This document shows positions 26,244 to 36,000 of a stretch of DNA of 64,000 nucleotides, piece by piece. Positions within the stretch are counted from its first letter, which is position 1. Every line of letters begins with the position of its first letter. Source of the stretch: Porifericola rhodea (GTDB taxonomy: Bacteria > Bacteroidota > Bacteroidia > Cytophagales > Cyclobacteriaceae); NCBI RefSeq assembly GCF_030506305.1, contig NZ_CP119421.1, forward strand, positions 4,914,501-4,978,500, written 5' to 3'. The position numbers were made by a program, and so were the translations under genes. A model generated the notes under the pieces. The model searched no databases. It saw only the letters and a program-made list of their open reading frames with translations, and had not been told where the DNA came from.

Positions 26244-28859
26244 TTATTTATTAAAAAGACCTAATTGCTCTTTAGTCTTACCTTTTTTGCTGTTCATCTC
26301 CCATACTACTTCATCACCACTAGAAACATCACTTCCATCTTCAGCACCTTCCTTGGCAGAATTATCTGTAGGCATAGCGCTATTATCATCAATCAGTTTG
26401 ATGTCTTTTACTTTATGTTGAGTGAGTTGGTTTCCTAAGGCTTTCCAGCCTTTAATATCTACCATTACATCCAGATCCATAATTTGCTGCTCATGCTTCT
26501 TTTGTCCGTCTTTTCTGTACGTCATTTCCACCTGAGGCTGTTTCATAGTGGTAGCCAGCAACAGTTTAGAACTACGAGCATCAGTAATAAAGCTAAACTT
26601 ACGATCCATAGAGCTGGTCTCTATATTGAAACGCTTCACCATGTAGTTTTTAGAACCACCGTCATAATAAACAGCAGTAATTGGCTTTCTGGCATCGTAC
26701 TTCTCTAATAATACTATGCTGTCCGGATCAAACTTATTGGTAAGCTCATAAGACTTTATTTCGTAGCTACCATCTTTATAAATAGCTAATAACTGATCTT
26801 CTCCCTCAAACTTACCCAAATACTGCCCCCGTTCATCTGTATTGAGGGTACCTACAAAGTTATCGTACCAAATTTCCAGTCCACCCATAGTAGACTCTCC
26901 TTCAGCTATTTTAACAATTTTACGGATAGGGTATTTGGTAAGTATGTTCCCCTGTGCGGTTCTACCTTTAATGTCCAGACTTGAAAAGTCAAAGTCAAAC
27001 TCTTTAATTTTAGCTCTGGAACGGCCAGAAAGATATACCTTTATAATTTCAGCCTCTGCATTAGGGTTAGCGGTAAAGTAATGCACCTTTGAACCGGCGT
27101 TACCTTTAGTGAGGTCATATTCTTTGTCGCGGGTGACTGCCAACACCTGGAAGCGTTTCACCATTGATCTACCGGTTTTACCATCCATGTAGATCATGTT
27201 ATAAACGCGGCGCTCATCATTTTTTCGGAAGATATCTACATGTATGATGTCTTTACCTACAAACACTTTATCTGATATACGAGTGACTACACATTTACCA
27301 TCTGCCCGAAAAACAATAACATCATCAATATCAGAACATTCAGTAACGAATTCATCTTTTTTAAGACCATAGCCAATAAATCCGTCTTTACGGTTTACGT
27401 ATAGTTTCTCGTTAGTAGCAGCTACTACATTGGCAGAAATTGTATCAAAGTTCTTAATTAAAGTTTTGCGTTCTCTACCCTTACCATATTTATCCAGTAG
27501 CCCCTTAAAGTATTTGATAGCAAACTCGCGAATGTGTTCAAGATCATACTTAGTCTGCTCCAGGTCTTCCTGCAATCTTTTCATTAGTTCGTCAGCCTTA
27601 AAACTGTCGTACTTAGAAATTCGCTTAATCTTGATTTCAGTCAGCCTTACCAGATCATCTTCGGTTATCTCACGATAAAATTCTTTCTTGAATGGATTAA
27701 GTCCTTTGTCTATTCTGCTAAGTACCTCCTCCCAGGTTTCTGCTTCTTCTATATCACGATAGATACGGTTTTCAATAAATATCTTTTCTAAAGAGGAGAA
27801 TAATATTTTCTCCAATAGCTCCTGATGCTTAATTTCAAGCTCTTTTCTTAGCAGCTCAACAGTTTGCTCCGTATTAATATGCAGCAGTTCGTTGACCCCG
27901 ATAAAGTGCGGCTTATCCTCCAGAATAATACAGGTATTGGGAGAGATGGACACTTCGCAGTCAGTAAAAGCGTAAAGCGCGTCTTTGGTAATATCTGGAG
28001 ACTGCCCAGCTGCCAGAGAGACTAAGATCTCTATATCTTTGGCAGTATTGTCTACGACCTTCTTAACCTTGATTTTACCTTTATCATTAGCCTTTAGAAT
28101 GGAGTCAATCAGGCTATTGGTTGTGGTACCAAAAGGAATATCCTTAATAACCAGTGTTTTTTTATCGTACTCTTCTATGCTAGCTCTAACACGTACTTTT
28201 CCACCTCTTCTACCTTCATTATAGTCGGTAAAATCTGCCATGCCCCCGGTAGGAAAGTCAGGAAGCAGGTTAACCTTTTTGTTTTTGAGCAGGTCAATAG
28301 AAGCCTGAAGTATTTCGCAAAAGTTATGAGGCAAAATACGGGTAGATAAACCAACGGCAATACCTTCTACACCCTGTGCCAGCAGCAGAGGAAACTTTAC
28401 CGGAAAAGTAACCGGCTCACGCTTTCTTCCATCATAAGATAGCTGCCACTCTGTAGTCTGAGGGTTAAAGACAACATCCAGCGCAAATTTTGATAGACGA
28501 GCCTCAATATAACGAGGAGCCGCGGCATTATCCCCAGTTCGCAGATCTCCCCAGTTTCCCTGAGTTTCAATGAGAAGGTCTTTTTGCCCCAGGCCGATCA
28601 TAGCATCACCAATAGAAGCATCACCATGAGGGTGGTACTGCATGGTCTGCCCAATAATGTTGGCAACTTTGTTAAAACGCCCGTCATCCATCTCTTTCAT
28701 GGCATGCAGGATACGCCTCTGTACAGGCTTAAAGCCATCTTCTATGGCGGGTACCGCTCTTTCCAGAATTACATAAGAGGCATATTCAAGAAACCAGTTC
28801 TCGTACATGCCATCTATGCGCTCACTTGCGTGTAATTGTTCTTCGTCCTTTTCGCTCAT
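26244..28859 (-). CDS. parC: DNA topoisomerase IV subunit A
   Basis: This 871-residue subunit breaks and rejoins DNA, decatenating daughter chromosomes together with ParE. The catalytic tyrosine is Y117 in AAAPRYIEARLSKF, the Bacteroidota ParC form of the active site. The winged-helix part has YVILERAVPAIEDGFKPVQRRIL (29-51) and the YHPHGDASIGDAM motif (75-87), followed by the tower and coiled coil (about 330-460). The C-terminal part is a beta-propeller-like region with irregular repeats and an acidic/lysine-rich end. The GyrA-box is not obvious, consistent with topoisomerase IV rather than gyrase. It is the third gene of the operon, 26 bases after the four-helix membrane protein. Confidence 0.93.
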   Translation of the reverse strand: MSEKDEEQLHASERIDGMYENWFLEYASYVILERAVPAIEDGFKPVQRRILHAMKEMDDGRFNKVANIIGQTMQYHPHGDASIGDAMIGLGQKDLLIETQGNWGDLRTGDNAAAPRYIEARLSKFALDVVFNPQTTEWQLSYDGRKREPVTFPVKFPLLLAQGVEGIAVGLSTRILPHNFCEILQASIDLLKNKKVNLLPDFPTGGMADFTDYNEGRRGGKVRVRASIEEYDKKTLVIKDIPFGTTTNSLIDSILKANDKGKIKVKKVVDNTAKDIEILVSLAAGQSPDITKDALYAFTDCEVSISPNTCIILEDKPHFIGVNELLHINTEQTVELLRKELEIKHQELLEKILFSSLEKIFIENRIYRDIEEAETWEEVLSRIDKGLNPFKKEFYREITEDDLVRLTEIKIKRISKYDSFKADELMKRLQEDLEQTKYDLEHIREFAIKYFKGLLDKYGKGRERKTLIKNFDTISANVVAATNEKLYVNRKDGFIGYGLKKDEFVTECSDIDDVIVFRADGKCVVTRISDKVFVGKDIIHVDIFRKNDERRVYNMIYMDGKTGRSMVKRFQVLAVTRDKEYDLTKGNAGSKVHYFTANPNAEAEIIKVYLSGRSRAKIKEFDFDFSSLDIKGRTAQGNILTKYPIRKIVKIAEGESTMGGLEIWYDNFVGTLNTDERGQYLGKFEGEDQLLAIYKDGSYEIKSYELTNKFDPDSIVLLEKYDARKPITAVYYDGGSKNYMVKRFNIETSSMDRKFSFITDARSSKLLLATTMKQPQVEMTYRKDGQKKHEQQIMDLDVMVDIKGWKALGNQLTQHKVKDIKLIDDNSAMPTDNSAKEGAEDGSDVSSGDEVVWEMNSKKGKTKEQLGLFNK

Positions 28860-28885
28860 ATCTATCTGATTGCTAACAGCTAATT

Positions 28886-29530
28886 TTACTTGACTTTAAT
28901 TTGTAATACTTTCAGCATGTTTACCGTAATCATAATCGCGATTCCCAGGCTCAGATAGGCCAGAACCTGTATGTTGCCTACCTTTTTCTGGGCGTGCTTG
29001 TACAGCTTTTCGCCTACCGTAATTTGTATATCTTCCAGGGCCTGGGTAGTATCCAGTAACTTTTCAAAAGCAGGCAAACTCTCCCGAAGGTAAGCACTAC
29101 TAGCTTCTTCAAAGTTATTATTCTCTATATGATGAATAATTTTTTCTTCTACCCTACGATAGTTTTTTACCAGCATATTAAATTCTGTAAGGCGTTGCTC
29201 CTCATCTTCGGTAAGATGGGTTTGAGCATATTTTGCCTCAATTGCATCTATCTGGCGATTGTTTTCTCTGATCTTTTCTATGACGGTCCGTGCCTCTTCG
29301 TACTCATTTAGGTAGACGAGCTCTTCCAGGTTCAGGCGATTACGGTAAAATTGCTCCTGAATTTTAGCAAGATCAAAAGAAGGCACCAGACGGTCTTCCA
29401 GCATAGACTTAAAGTCGTGGGAGAAATCTGACAAATTACGGGAAGTTACTATCGTCATCACATTGATTAATACCAGTATCACCAAAAATGAGATGATGAT
29501 ACGTTCCCGATTCGTTAATTTGCCAAACAT
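28886..29530 (-). CDS. Four-helix-bundle membrane protein between parE and parC
   Basis: The 214-residue protein has a membrane helix (about 11-29), a long helical, Glu-rich periplasmic region (about 35-183) and a second membrane helix (about 185-206). This is the layout of the 4HB_MCP sensor domain found in chemoreceptors and kinases. There is no HAMP, kinase or methyl-accepting domain after the second helix; only about eight residues remain. So it looks like a sensor module without output. It lies 18 bases after parE and 26 before parC on the same strand, an operon-like arrangement. Function is unknown; membrane anchoring of topoisomerase or a separate sensing role would both be speculation. 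Confidence 0.75.
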   Translation of the reverse strand: MFGKLTNRERIIISFLVILVLINVMTIVTSRNLSDFSHDFKSMLEDRLVPSFDLAKIQEQFYRNRLNLEELVYLNEYEEARTVIEKIRENNRQIDAIEAKYAQTHLTEDEEQRLTEFNMLVKNYRRVEEKIIHHIENNNFEEASSAYLRESLPAFEKLLDTTQALEDIQITVGEKLYKHAQKKVGNIQVLAYLSLGIAIMITVNMLKVLQIKVK

Positions 29531-29548
29531 ATTTAATAGAAACTTAAG

Positions 29549-31411
29549 TTATACAGCCTCCTGCACCAAGTCTTTCTCCACTTTTAGTCGGTCAATAATA
29601 AAGCTTTGACGGTCTGGTGTGTTTTTGCCCATGTAGAACGTCAGCATTTTTTTCAAACTCACCTTATCATCAATAATAATAGGCTGCAAACGAATATCCT
29701 CACCGATAAAAGCACCAAATTCGTCAGGAGAAATTTCTCCCAATCCTTTGAATCGGGTGATCTCCGGCTTACTACCCAGCTTTTGTACTGCCTGTCTTTT
29801 TTCTTCTTCTGAGTAGCAGTAGATGGTTTCTTTCTTGTTTCTTACCCTAAACAATGGAGTATCCAGTATAAACACATGCCCATTTCTTACCAAGTCGGGA
29901 AAGAATTGCAAAAAGAAGGTAAGCATAAGCAAACGAATGTGCATACCATCAACATCTGCATCAGTAGCGATAATAATTTTGCGATAACGTAGTCCGTCCA
30001 GCCCATCTTCTATATTTAGCGCATGCTGTAGCAGGTTAAACTCTTCGTTCTCATACACTACTTTTTTAGTGAGTGAGAAGCAGTTGAGGGGCTTACCACG
30101 CAAACTAAACACCGCCTGGGTTTGTACATCACGAGATTTAGTGATAGATCCGCTGGCCGAGTCACCCTCAGTGATGAAAATCATCGTATCATCTACCCTA
30201 TCTTTCTTTTTATCGTCAAAGTGGATACGGCAATCGCGTAGCTTCTTATTATGCAGATTGGCTTTTTTAGCTCTTTCATTCGCCAGTTTTTTTATTCCGG
30301 CGATCTCTTTACGCTCACGCTCAGACTGCTGTATACGCTTTAAGAGTGCTGTTGCAGTATCCTGGTGTCTATGGAGAAAGTTGTCCAGCTGGTTTTTAAC
30401 AAAATCGTTGATAAAGGTACGCATGGTAGGTCCTTCCGGCCCTACATTCTGTGACCCCAGTTTGGTCTTGGTCTGTGACTCAAAAACCGGCTCCTGCACC
30501 CGTACTGAAATAGCAGCTACTATGGAAGCACGTATATCAGCGGCATCATAGTTTTTGCCAAAAAACTCTCTTACAGTTTTTACTACAGCCTCACGAAAAG
30601 CAGCCAGGTGCGTACCTCCCTGAGTTGTGTACTGCCCATTCACAAAAGAATAATACTCCTCGCCATACTGATTGGTATGGGACATAGCCAATTCTATATC
30701 TTCACCTTTAAGGTGAATGATAGGATAGCGAAGATTATCCTCAGGCGTTTTATTTGAAAGAAGGTCCAGCAAACCATTTTCTGAATGGTACTTTTCTCCA
30801 TTAAAGTTAATGGTTAGCCCTGAGTTCAGATAAACATAATTCCATATCTGGTTTTCCAGAAACTGCGGACGAAAATGATAATGCTTAAATATATCATCAT
30901 CTGGTTCAAAAGTGATGAGCGTACCGTTCTTCTCATTGGTATTGCTCACCTTGGGGTCGTTAGTAATGACACCTCTCTCAAACTCGGCAAGCTTGGTCTT
31001 ACCATCACGAAAAGACTGCACCTTGAAATAAGTAGAGAGCGCATTTACCGCCTTGGTACCAACCCCGTTTAGACCAACCGACTTTTGAAAAGCCTTAGAG
31101 TCGTATTTACCGCCGGTATTAATCTTAGACACACAGTCAATTACTTTTCCCAGAGGGATACCTCTACCATAATCTCTGATCTCCACACGCTTTTCACTCA
31201 CTTTCACTTCTATGGTTTTACCGAAGCCCATTACGTGCTCATCAATACTATTGTCAATCACCTCCTTCACCAGTACATAGATACCATCGTCAAAAGAAGA
31301 ACCATCTCCCAGCTTACCTATGTACATACCTGGTCGCAGGCGAATGTGCTCTCGCCAGTCTAGTGACCGTATGCTATCTTCATTATAATTGCTATGATTA
31401 TTACTAGCCAT
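29549..31411 (-). CDS. parE: DNA topoisomerase IV subunit B
   Basis: The 620-residue ATPase subunit drives strand passage with ParC. The GHKL ATP-binding region shows [30 protein letters not shown] (about 29-58), [10 protein letters not shown] (about 74-83) and [15 protein letters not shown]. The transducer domain follows, and the TOPRIM domain begins with [14 protein letters not shown] (about 413-426), ending with the [12 protein letters not shown] metal-binding motif. It is the first gene of an operon with the four-helix membrane protein and parC. The upstream 190 bases hold its promoter; no exact TTG-N19-TAnnTTTG is seen. Confidence 0.95.
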   Translation of the reverse strand: MASNNHSNYNEDSIRSLDWREHIRLRPGMYIGKLGDGSSFDDGIYVLVKEVIDNSIDEHVMGFGKTIEVKVSEKRVEIRDYGRGIPLGKVIDCVSKINTGGKYDSKAFQKSVGLNGVGTKAVNALSTYFKVQSFRDGKTKLAEFERGVITNDPKVSNTNEKNGTLITFEPDDDIFKHYHFRPQFLENQIWNYVYLNSGLTINFNGEKYHSENGLLDLLSNKTPEDNLRYPIIHLKGEDIELAMSHTNQYGEEYYSFVNGQYTTQGGTHLAAFREAVVKTVREFFGKNYDAADIRASIVAAISVRVQEPVFESQTKTKLGSQNVGPEGPTMRTFINDFVKNQLDNFLHRHQDTATALLKRIQQSERERKEIAGIKKLANERAKKANLHNKKLRDCRIHFDDKKKDRVDDTMIFITEGDSASGSITKSRDVQTQAVFSLRGKPLNCFSLTKKVVYENEEFNLLQHALNIEDGLDGLRYRKIIIATDADVDGMHIRLLMLTFFLQFFPDLVRNGHVFILDTPLFRVRNKKETIYCYSEEEKRQAVQKLGSKPEITRFKGLGEISPDEFGAFIGEDIRLQPIIIDDKVSLKKMLTFYMGKNTPDRQSFIIDRLKVEKDLVQEAV

Positions 31412-31604
31412 AAGTATGGGTTAAGAAAAACTTATAATACGTAAATTTTGCCTCAAGCGCCCTAAATTGGGCATTTCTTATTCTTAATGCAAGTATACTC
31501 TGAGAAGAAACAGCTAAGGTTTTGACTTAGTTCAACCCATTTATACACTTGAAAGTCAGGTCAATTGACCGCAAAAATTGAAGGAAATTACGTGAAAAAA
31601 AAAT

Positions 31605-32366
31605 TTAAATTTCAATACTTAACCCATCATAGGCCAGACTCACATGGGATGGAAGCAGCTTACTTACGTCCTGATAAGCGCCAAGGTTATGGCTTATGTG
31701 CGTAAGGAAAGCCTGACGAGGCTGAAGCTCTTCAATAAGTTGCAGAGATTCCTTCAGGTTAAGATGCGATATGTGCTGTTTATGCTGTAAGGCATTCAAG
31801 ACTAGCACTTCGCTACCTCTGATTTTATCTTTTTCTTCTTCGGCTATAGTTTTAGCATCGGTAATGTAGGTAAAGCTGCCTACCCTGTAGCCAAAAACCG
31901 GCAACTTATAATGCATCACTTCTATAGGAGTAAACTCTACCCCTTCTGCTTTAAATGCATGATTATCAATTTCATGGACCACTACTCGGGGTACTCCCGG
32001 ATACTTGTCTGCTGCAAATACATAGGCAAACTCCTGCTTTAGCTGGGCAATTACCTGTGCTGAGGCAAAAACCGGCATATCTTTCTGCTGAGAGAAGTTA
32101 AATCCCCTCACATCATCCATACCAGCTATATGGTCTTTGTGCTGATGGGTAAAGATGAGTGCATCCAGTGTAGTAATCTGGTTGGCGAGCACCTGCTGTC
32201 GGAAGTCGGGACCAGAATCTATGATAAAACTTTTACCCTCTGCCTCTATATGTATAGATGACCTGAGTCGCTTATCTCGATAATCCAGTGAATTACAAAC
32301 GCTACAATTACAATTGATAACTGGCACACCCTGCGATGTACCAGTGCCCAAAAAAGTTACTCTCAA
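31605..32366 (-). CDS. PhnP-like metallo-beta-lactamase-fold hydrolase
   Basis: This 253-residue hydrolase has the MBL core motif HQHKDH (74-79), with later His ligands (VMHYKLPVFGYR, TYITDAKT, LTHISHN). An N-terminal CNCSVC stretch (C19, C21, C24) resembles the zinc-binding CxCxxC of PhnP-type phosphodiesterases, which cleave cyclic or activated phosphate esters. The start is TTG at 32366, forming a TTGA overlap with the stop of the preceding gene, so it is translationally coupled to the 94-residue protein. It is the last gene of the kinase operon. The true substrate is unknown; a nuclease role is also possible. Confidence 0.85.
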   Translation of the reverse strand: MRVTFLGTGTSQGVPVINCNCSVCNSLDYRDKRLRSSIHIEAEGKSFIIDSGPDFRQQVLANQITTLDALIFTHQHKDHIAGMDDVRGFNFSQQKDMPVFASAQVIAQLKQEFAYVFAADKYPGVPRVVVHEIDNHAFKAEGVEFTPIEVMHYKLPVFGYRVGSFTYITDAKTIAEEEKDKIRGSEVLVLNALQHKQHISHLNLKESLQLIEELQPRQAFLTHISHNLGAYQDVSKLLPSHVSLAYDGLSIEI

Positions 32367-32647
32367 ACCTCCGTATTAGTTTCCAGTAGACCTATTAGAA
32401 ATTTCTTATTCTTTTCGCTGAGCAGTTCCATATCCAGATCAACCAGCTTTACTATATCCATCAGGCAGTTAATTTTGCCTTCCATAGGGTAATACTTGTT
32501 GATGATTGCAACCTTAGTTTCATTAAGAATACAGTAGCCTGATTTAAAATTGCCTTTCTCGTACCGTAATACGTAGTCGGACTCAGCAAACAAATCTTCC
32601 AGTTTATTTAAAAAATGTTTAGTGTATTTTACTTCAACACCAGCCAT
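32363..32647 (-). CDS. Uncharacterised 94-residue protein
   Basis: I do not recognise this protein. It is soluble, mixed alpha/beta in character, with HFLNKLEDLFAES, YEKGNFKSGYCILNETKVAIINKYYP and a helical Leu-rich end. There is no signal peptide or membrane helix. Its stop overlaps the hydrolase start by 4 bases, and its start overlaps the response regulator stop by 1 base (TAATG), so all three are tightly coupled. The position suggests that it adapts the kinase system to the hydrolase or modulates either partner. That is inference only. Confidence 0.65.
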   Translation of the reverse strand: MAGVEVKYTKHFLNKLEDLFAESDYVLRYEKGNFKSGYCILNETKVAIINKYYPMEGKINCLMDIVKLVDLDMELLSEKNKKFLIGLLETNTEV

Positions 32648-33024
32648 TAACTCGTATATTTTTTTACTACATCTACCAGATGATCAAAATCTATAGGTTT
32701 CTGAATATATTCGTTGATACCCGCATTGCTAAAATCCTCATCTGTATAGTTTTTGGCATTACCGGTAATTGCCACGATGGGCACACCAGCCTTCTCTTTA
32801 TTATCTAGAGCTCTTACCTGCCTGCTACATTCCATACCATCCATTTTGGGCATGCCTATGTCCATCAAAATAATGTCATAATGCTTTGCCTCAATAGCCT
32901 TTAATACTTCTTCACCGTTTTTGACAGAATCAATCTCGTAGTTTTGAAATTGGAGGACTTTTTTAGTCAGGTTTTGGATCACTGAACTGTCTTCAGCTAC
33001 TAGTACATTTTTCGTATTAGCCAT
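32647..33024 (-). CDS. Single-domain response regulator (receiver only)
   Basis: The 125-residue protein is a CheY-like receiver domain without an output domain. The acidic pair is E11/D12 (VAEDSS), the phospho-acceptor is D55 in IILMDIGMPKMDG, and the switch Thr and the Lys lie in VAITGN and YIQKPIDF. It probably receives phosphate from the HPt domain of the hybrid kinase encoded immediately upstream (8-base overlap), acting through protein contacts. The downstream partner is unknown but may be the next gene product. Confidence 0.9.
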   Translation of the reverse strand: MANTKNVLVAEDSSVIQNLTKKVLQFQNYEIDSVKNGEEVLKAIEAKHYDIILMDIGMPKMDGMECSRQVRALDNKEKAGVPIVAITGNAKNYTDEDFSNAGINEYIQKPIDFDHLVDVVKKYTS

Positions 33025-36000
33025 TTGTATATGAATTTAAAAAGCTTTTGAACTTGTGTTGAAACTCAGAAAAATATAAATCAAGGCGATCCAGATCATG
33101 GGTTGTTAAAGCTTTGGTATCTTGCTTAAGATCAGCCTCTAAGCGCGTGACCAGCTGCGCCAAACGATCTATACCCAAGGTACTGGAATTGCCTTTTAAA
33201 GTGTGCAATTTACTTAAAATATCATCATAATCTGCTTTTTCAAATGATTCTCTGATAGAATTAATAAGTGCTGCTGCCTCTTTTTCAAAATCGTCCAGAG
33301 TATCAATAATAATCTCTTTTCCACCATATTTTTCTAACTCTTTTAGTACTTCAAAATTGACAATTTTCTCGGCAGAAGGGCTGTCTTCCGATGGATGCTG
33401 GTAATTGTCTTCTTCGCTTCTGGACAATAAAATTTCTACCAGTTTTTCTACTAAAAGCTTTGGTCGTATAGGTTTGGAAACATAATCGTCCATTCCGGCA
33501 TTGATAAACTTTTCTTTATCTCCCTGCATAGAGTAGGCCGTCATGGCTATAATAGGCGGCAGATTGGTGATAGGCAGTTCACGAATAATTTTGGTAGCGG
33601 CTATACCATCCATCTCTGGCATTTGTATATCCATAAAGATTACATCAAAATTCTGTTGCTGTACCAAACTAATCGCCTGCTTTCCGCTATCTGCCAGCGT
33701 TACACGGCAGTAGGCTTTCTCCAGTATTTTTGCCGAAACTTTTCTGTTGATCAGATTATCATCCACAAGTAATACATGCGGTTGCAGCTCTTCAAGATAT
33801 TGGCTGGCCTCTTCATTGGCTGGCTGCTGGGCTACCGGAGCCTCAGTCAGTACAGCTTTAAAGGTAAACCAGAAGCTACTTCCTTCCCCTTTCCTAGACT
33901 CCAAACCAACTTCACCGCCCATAAGATTAGCCAACTGTTTAGAAATTGCCAGCCCCAGACCCGTACCTTTATATTTTTTAGTAACTGAACTATCTACCTG
34001 ATTGAAGCTCTGAAAAAGCTGCGCCTGCGCTTCTTCAGAAATGCCTATTCCGGTATCTGAGACCGTAATTCTTAGCATTATTTCTTTATTGCTTTTCAGG
34101 CGAGCGTCATTCACCTTCGTTACCTGAATATTTACTTCTCCCTCCGGCTCAGTAAATTTGATAGCATTAGATGAAAGGTTGGAAGCAATTTGCAATACGC
34201 GTGTTTCGTCAACCTTTACGTGTTCGGGCAAACCTTTTTCCAGACTAAAGTTAAACGATATATTTTTAGACCTGGCTTGCTGAGAAAATAAGGCATGTAC
34301 CCGCTCAGGAATAGAGCTTAGCGCTACCGTACTGCGGTGCAACTTCATTTTGCCCGCTTCTATTTTGGAGAGGTCCAGAATATCGTTAAGGATATTCAGT
34401 AGTAATTCTGAAGATTTTTTGATAGTCTGCACAAAATCCTGCTGCTCAGCATCCAAAGGCGTATCGGCCAGTAAATCAATCATGCTGACGATCCCGTTCA
34501 TAGGTGTTCTGATTTCATGGCTCATATTGGCCAGAAAACCCTCTTTCACTTTAAGGGAGCGCTCTGCAACCTCTTTGGCACGCTGTAGCTGCTGACTCGC
34601 TTTTTTGAGCTGGGTAATGTCGCGGGCCACTCCCTCTATCTCTACAGGTTTGCGAGAGTAATTATAAATCAGGCGCACATTGCAAATACACTGGAGCAAA
34701 TCTCCATCTGCTTTGATAACCGAAGCCTCAAAATTTCTGACCCGCTTGTATTTGACCAGTTGCCTGATCAGGTTTTTGGTTCGGCTATCGTAGAGATAGT
34801 AATTGGTAATGTTTTTTCCTACTACATCGTAGGTTTCATAGTCGGTAAGTTCATGTACCGAAGGACTAATCAAGGTAATAGTACCATCCAGTCGGCAGCG
34901 AAAATAAATATCCTGAAACGACTCAAATATATTTCTGAACTTCTCTTCGCTTTCTATCATATGAAGCTCAGACTCCTTTTTGACCGAAACATCATGGGCA
35001 ATACCCGACACCTCGCGGATACTTCCATCTTCCCGATAGATAGGGTTAATAAATATCTGGTACCACTTGGGCGGCATATTTTCATTTTCCAGATGAAGCT
35101 CATACTCTGAGGGTATACCTTCCAGGGCCATTTCGTAACGCTTCTTCCAGATGTTGAGGTATTCTTCGGTAGCTTTGGGGCTGGCATGGTTAAATATTTC
35201 GCCCATCATCGGGGCTATGCCATAGCGCTCCAGAGCAAAGCGCTCAAAGTTTTTGTTGAAGGTAGTCAGACGGAATGATCGGTCTATAGACCACATCAAG
35301 TGAGAACTACTCTGAAAAATGGCATTTAAACGGCTGGTTTGCTCATTCAGTTTCTCCTCGTTCAACTTACGCTCAATAGCCAAAGCTACCTGCCCTGAAA
35401 CAAAATCCAATAAGTCCAGATCGCGGGTGGTGAGTCCTTCAAAAGATTCAAAATGCTGTAATGAGATTAGCCCGATTGTCCTTTTCTTTATTTTTAGAGG
35501 CACTCCCAGCCAAACCTGGGGCATAATACCCAGACTGTTGATTTCTTCTGCTTCCAGCAACTCATACAAATCGCGTTGGTATAAGAAAGTGGGCTCGTTT
35601 CTTTTTATCACGTACCTTACCAGATCCTTTTGCTGTCTGTGGCTCTCGGAACGGTCAATATTTTTTCTCTGACCGGATATAAAATATGGAAAAGAAATTT
35701 TCTGGTCTTCACCAAGTAGCGCAATATAAAAGTTGTCTGCCTGCACTACCCGCTTTAGCTCCCGATGAATATTGAAGAACAGTGTTTCTAAATCAGGGCT
35801 ATGAATGGTCTGATTAGCGATACTGTTATAAAGGTTTTGCGCTTTTTCTGCACGCACCTGGTCGCTTATGTCATGGAAAATCCCCCTATATTCTACCTGC
35901 TCCAGCCCTACTTTCTTAACTGTTACACTACCAGATACATAAACGTTTTTACCAGCATTGTTAACAAAAATTGTATTGAATGTACCTCCGGCATTATCAG

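Noticed and set aside
30069-30551. 160-codon open frame antisense to parE
   Set aside because: It is fully inside the conserved parE sequence on the other strand and has a Ser/Leu-rich shadow composition.
31459-31472. Short inverted repeat GCCCTAAATTGGGC upstream of parE
   Set aside because: Only a 4-bp stem with no T tract; too weak for a terminator or a regulatory call.
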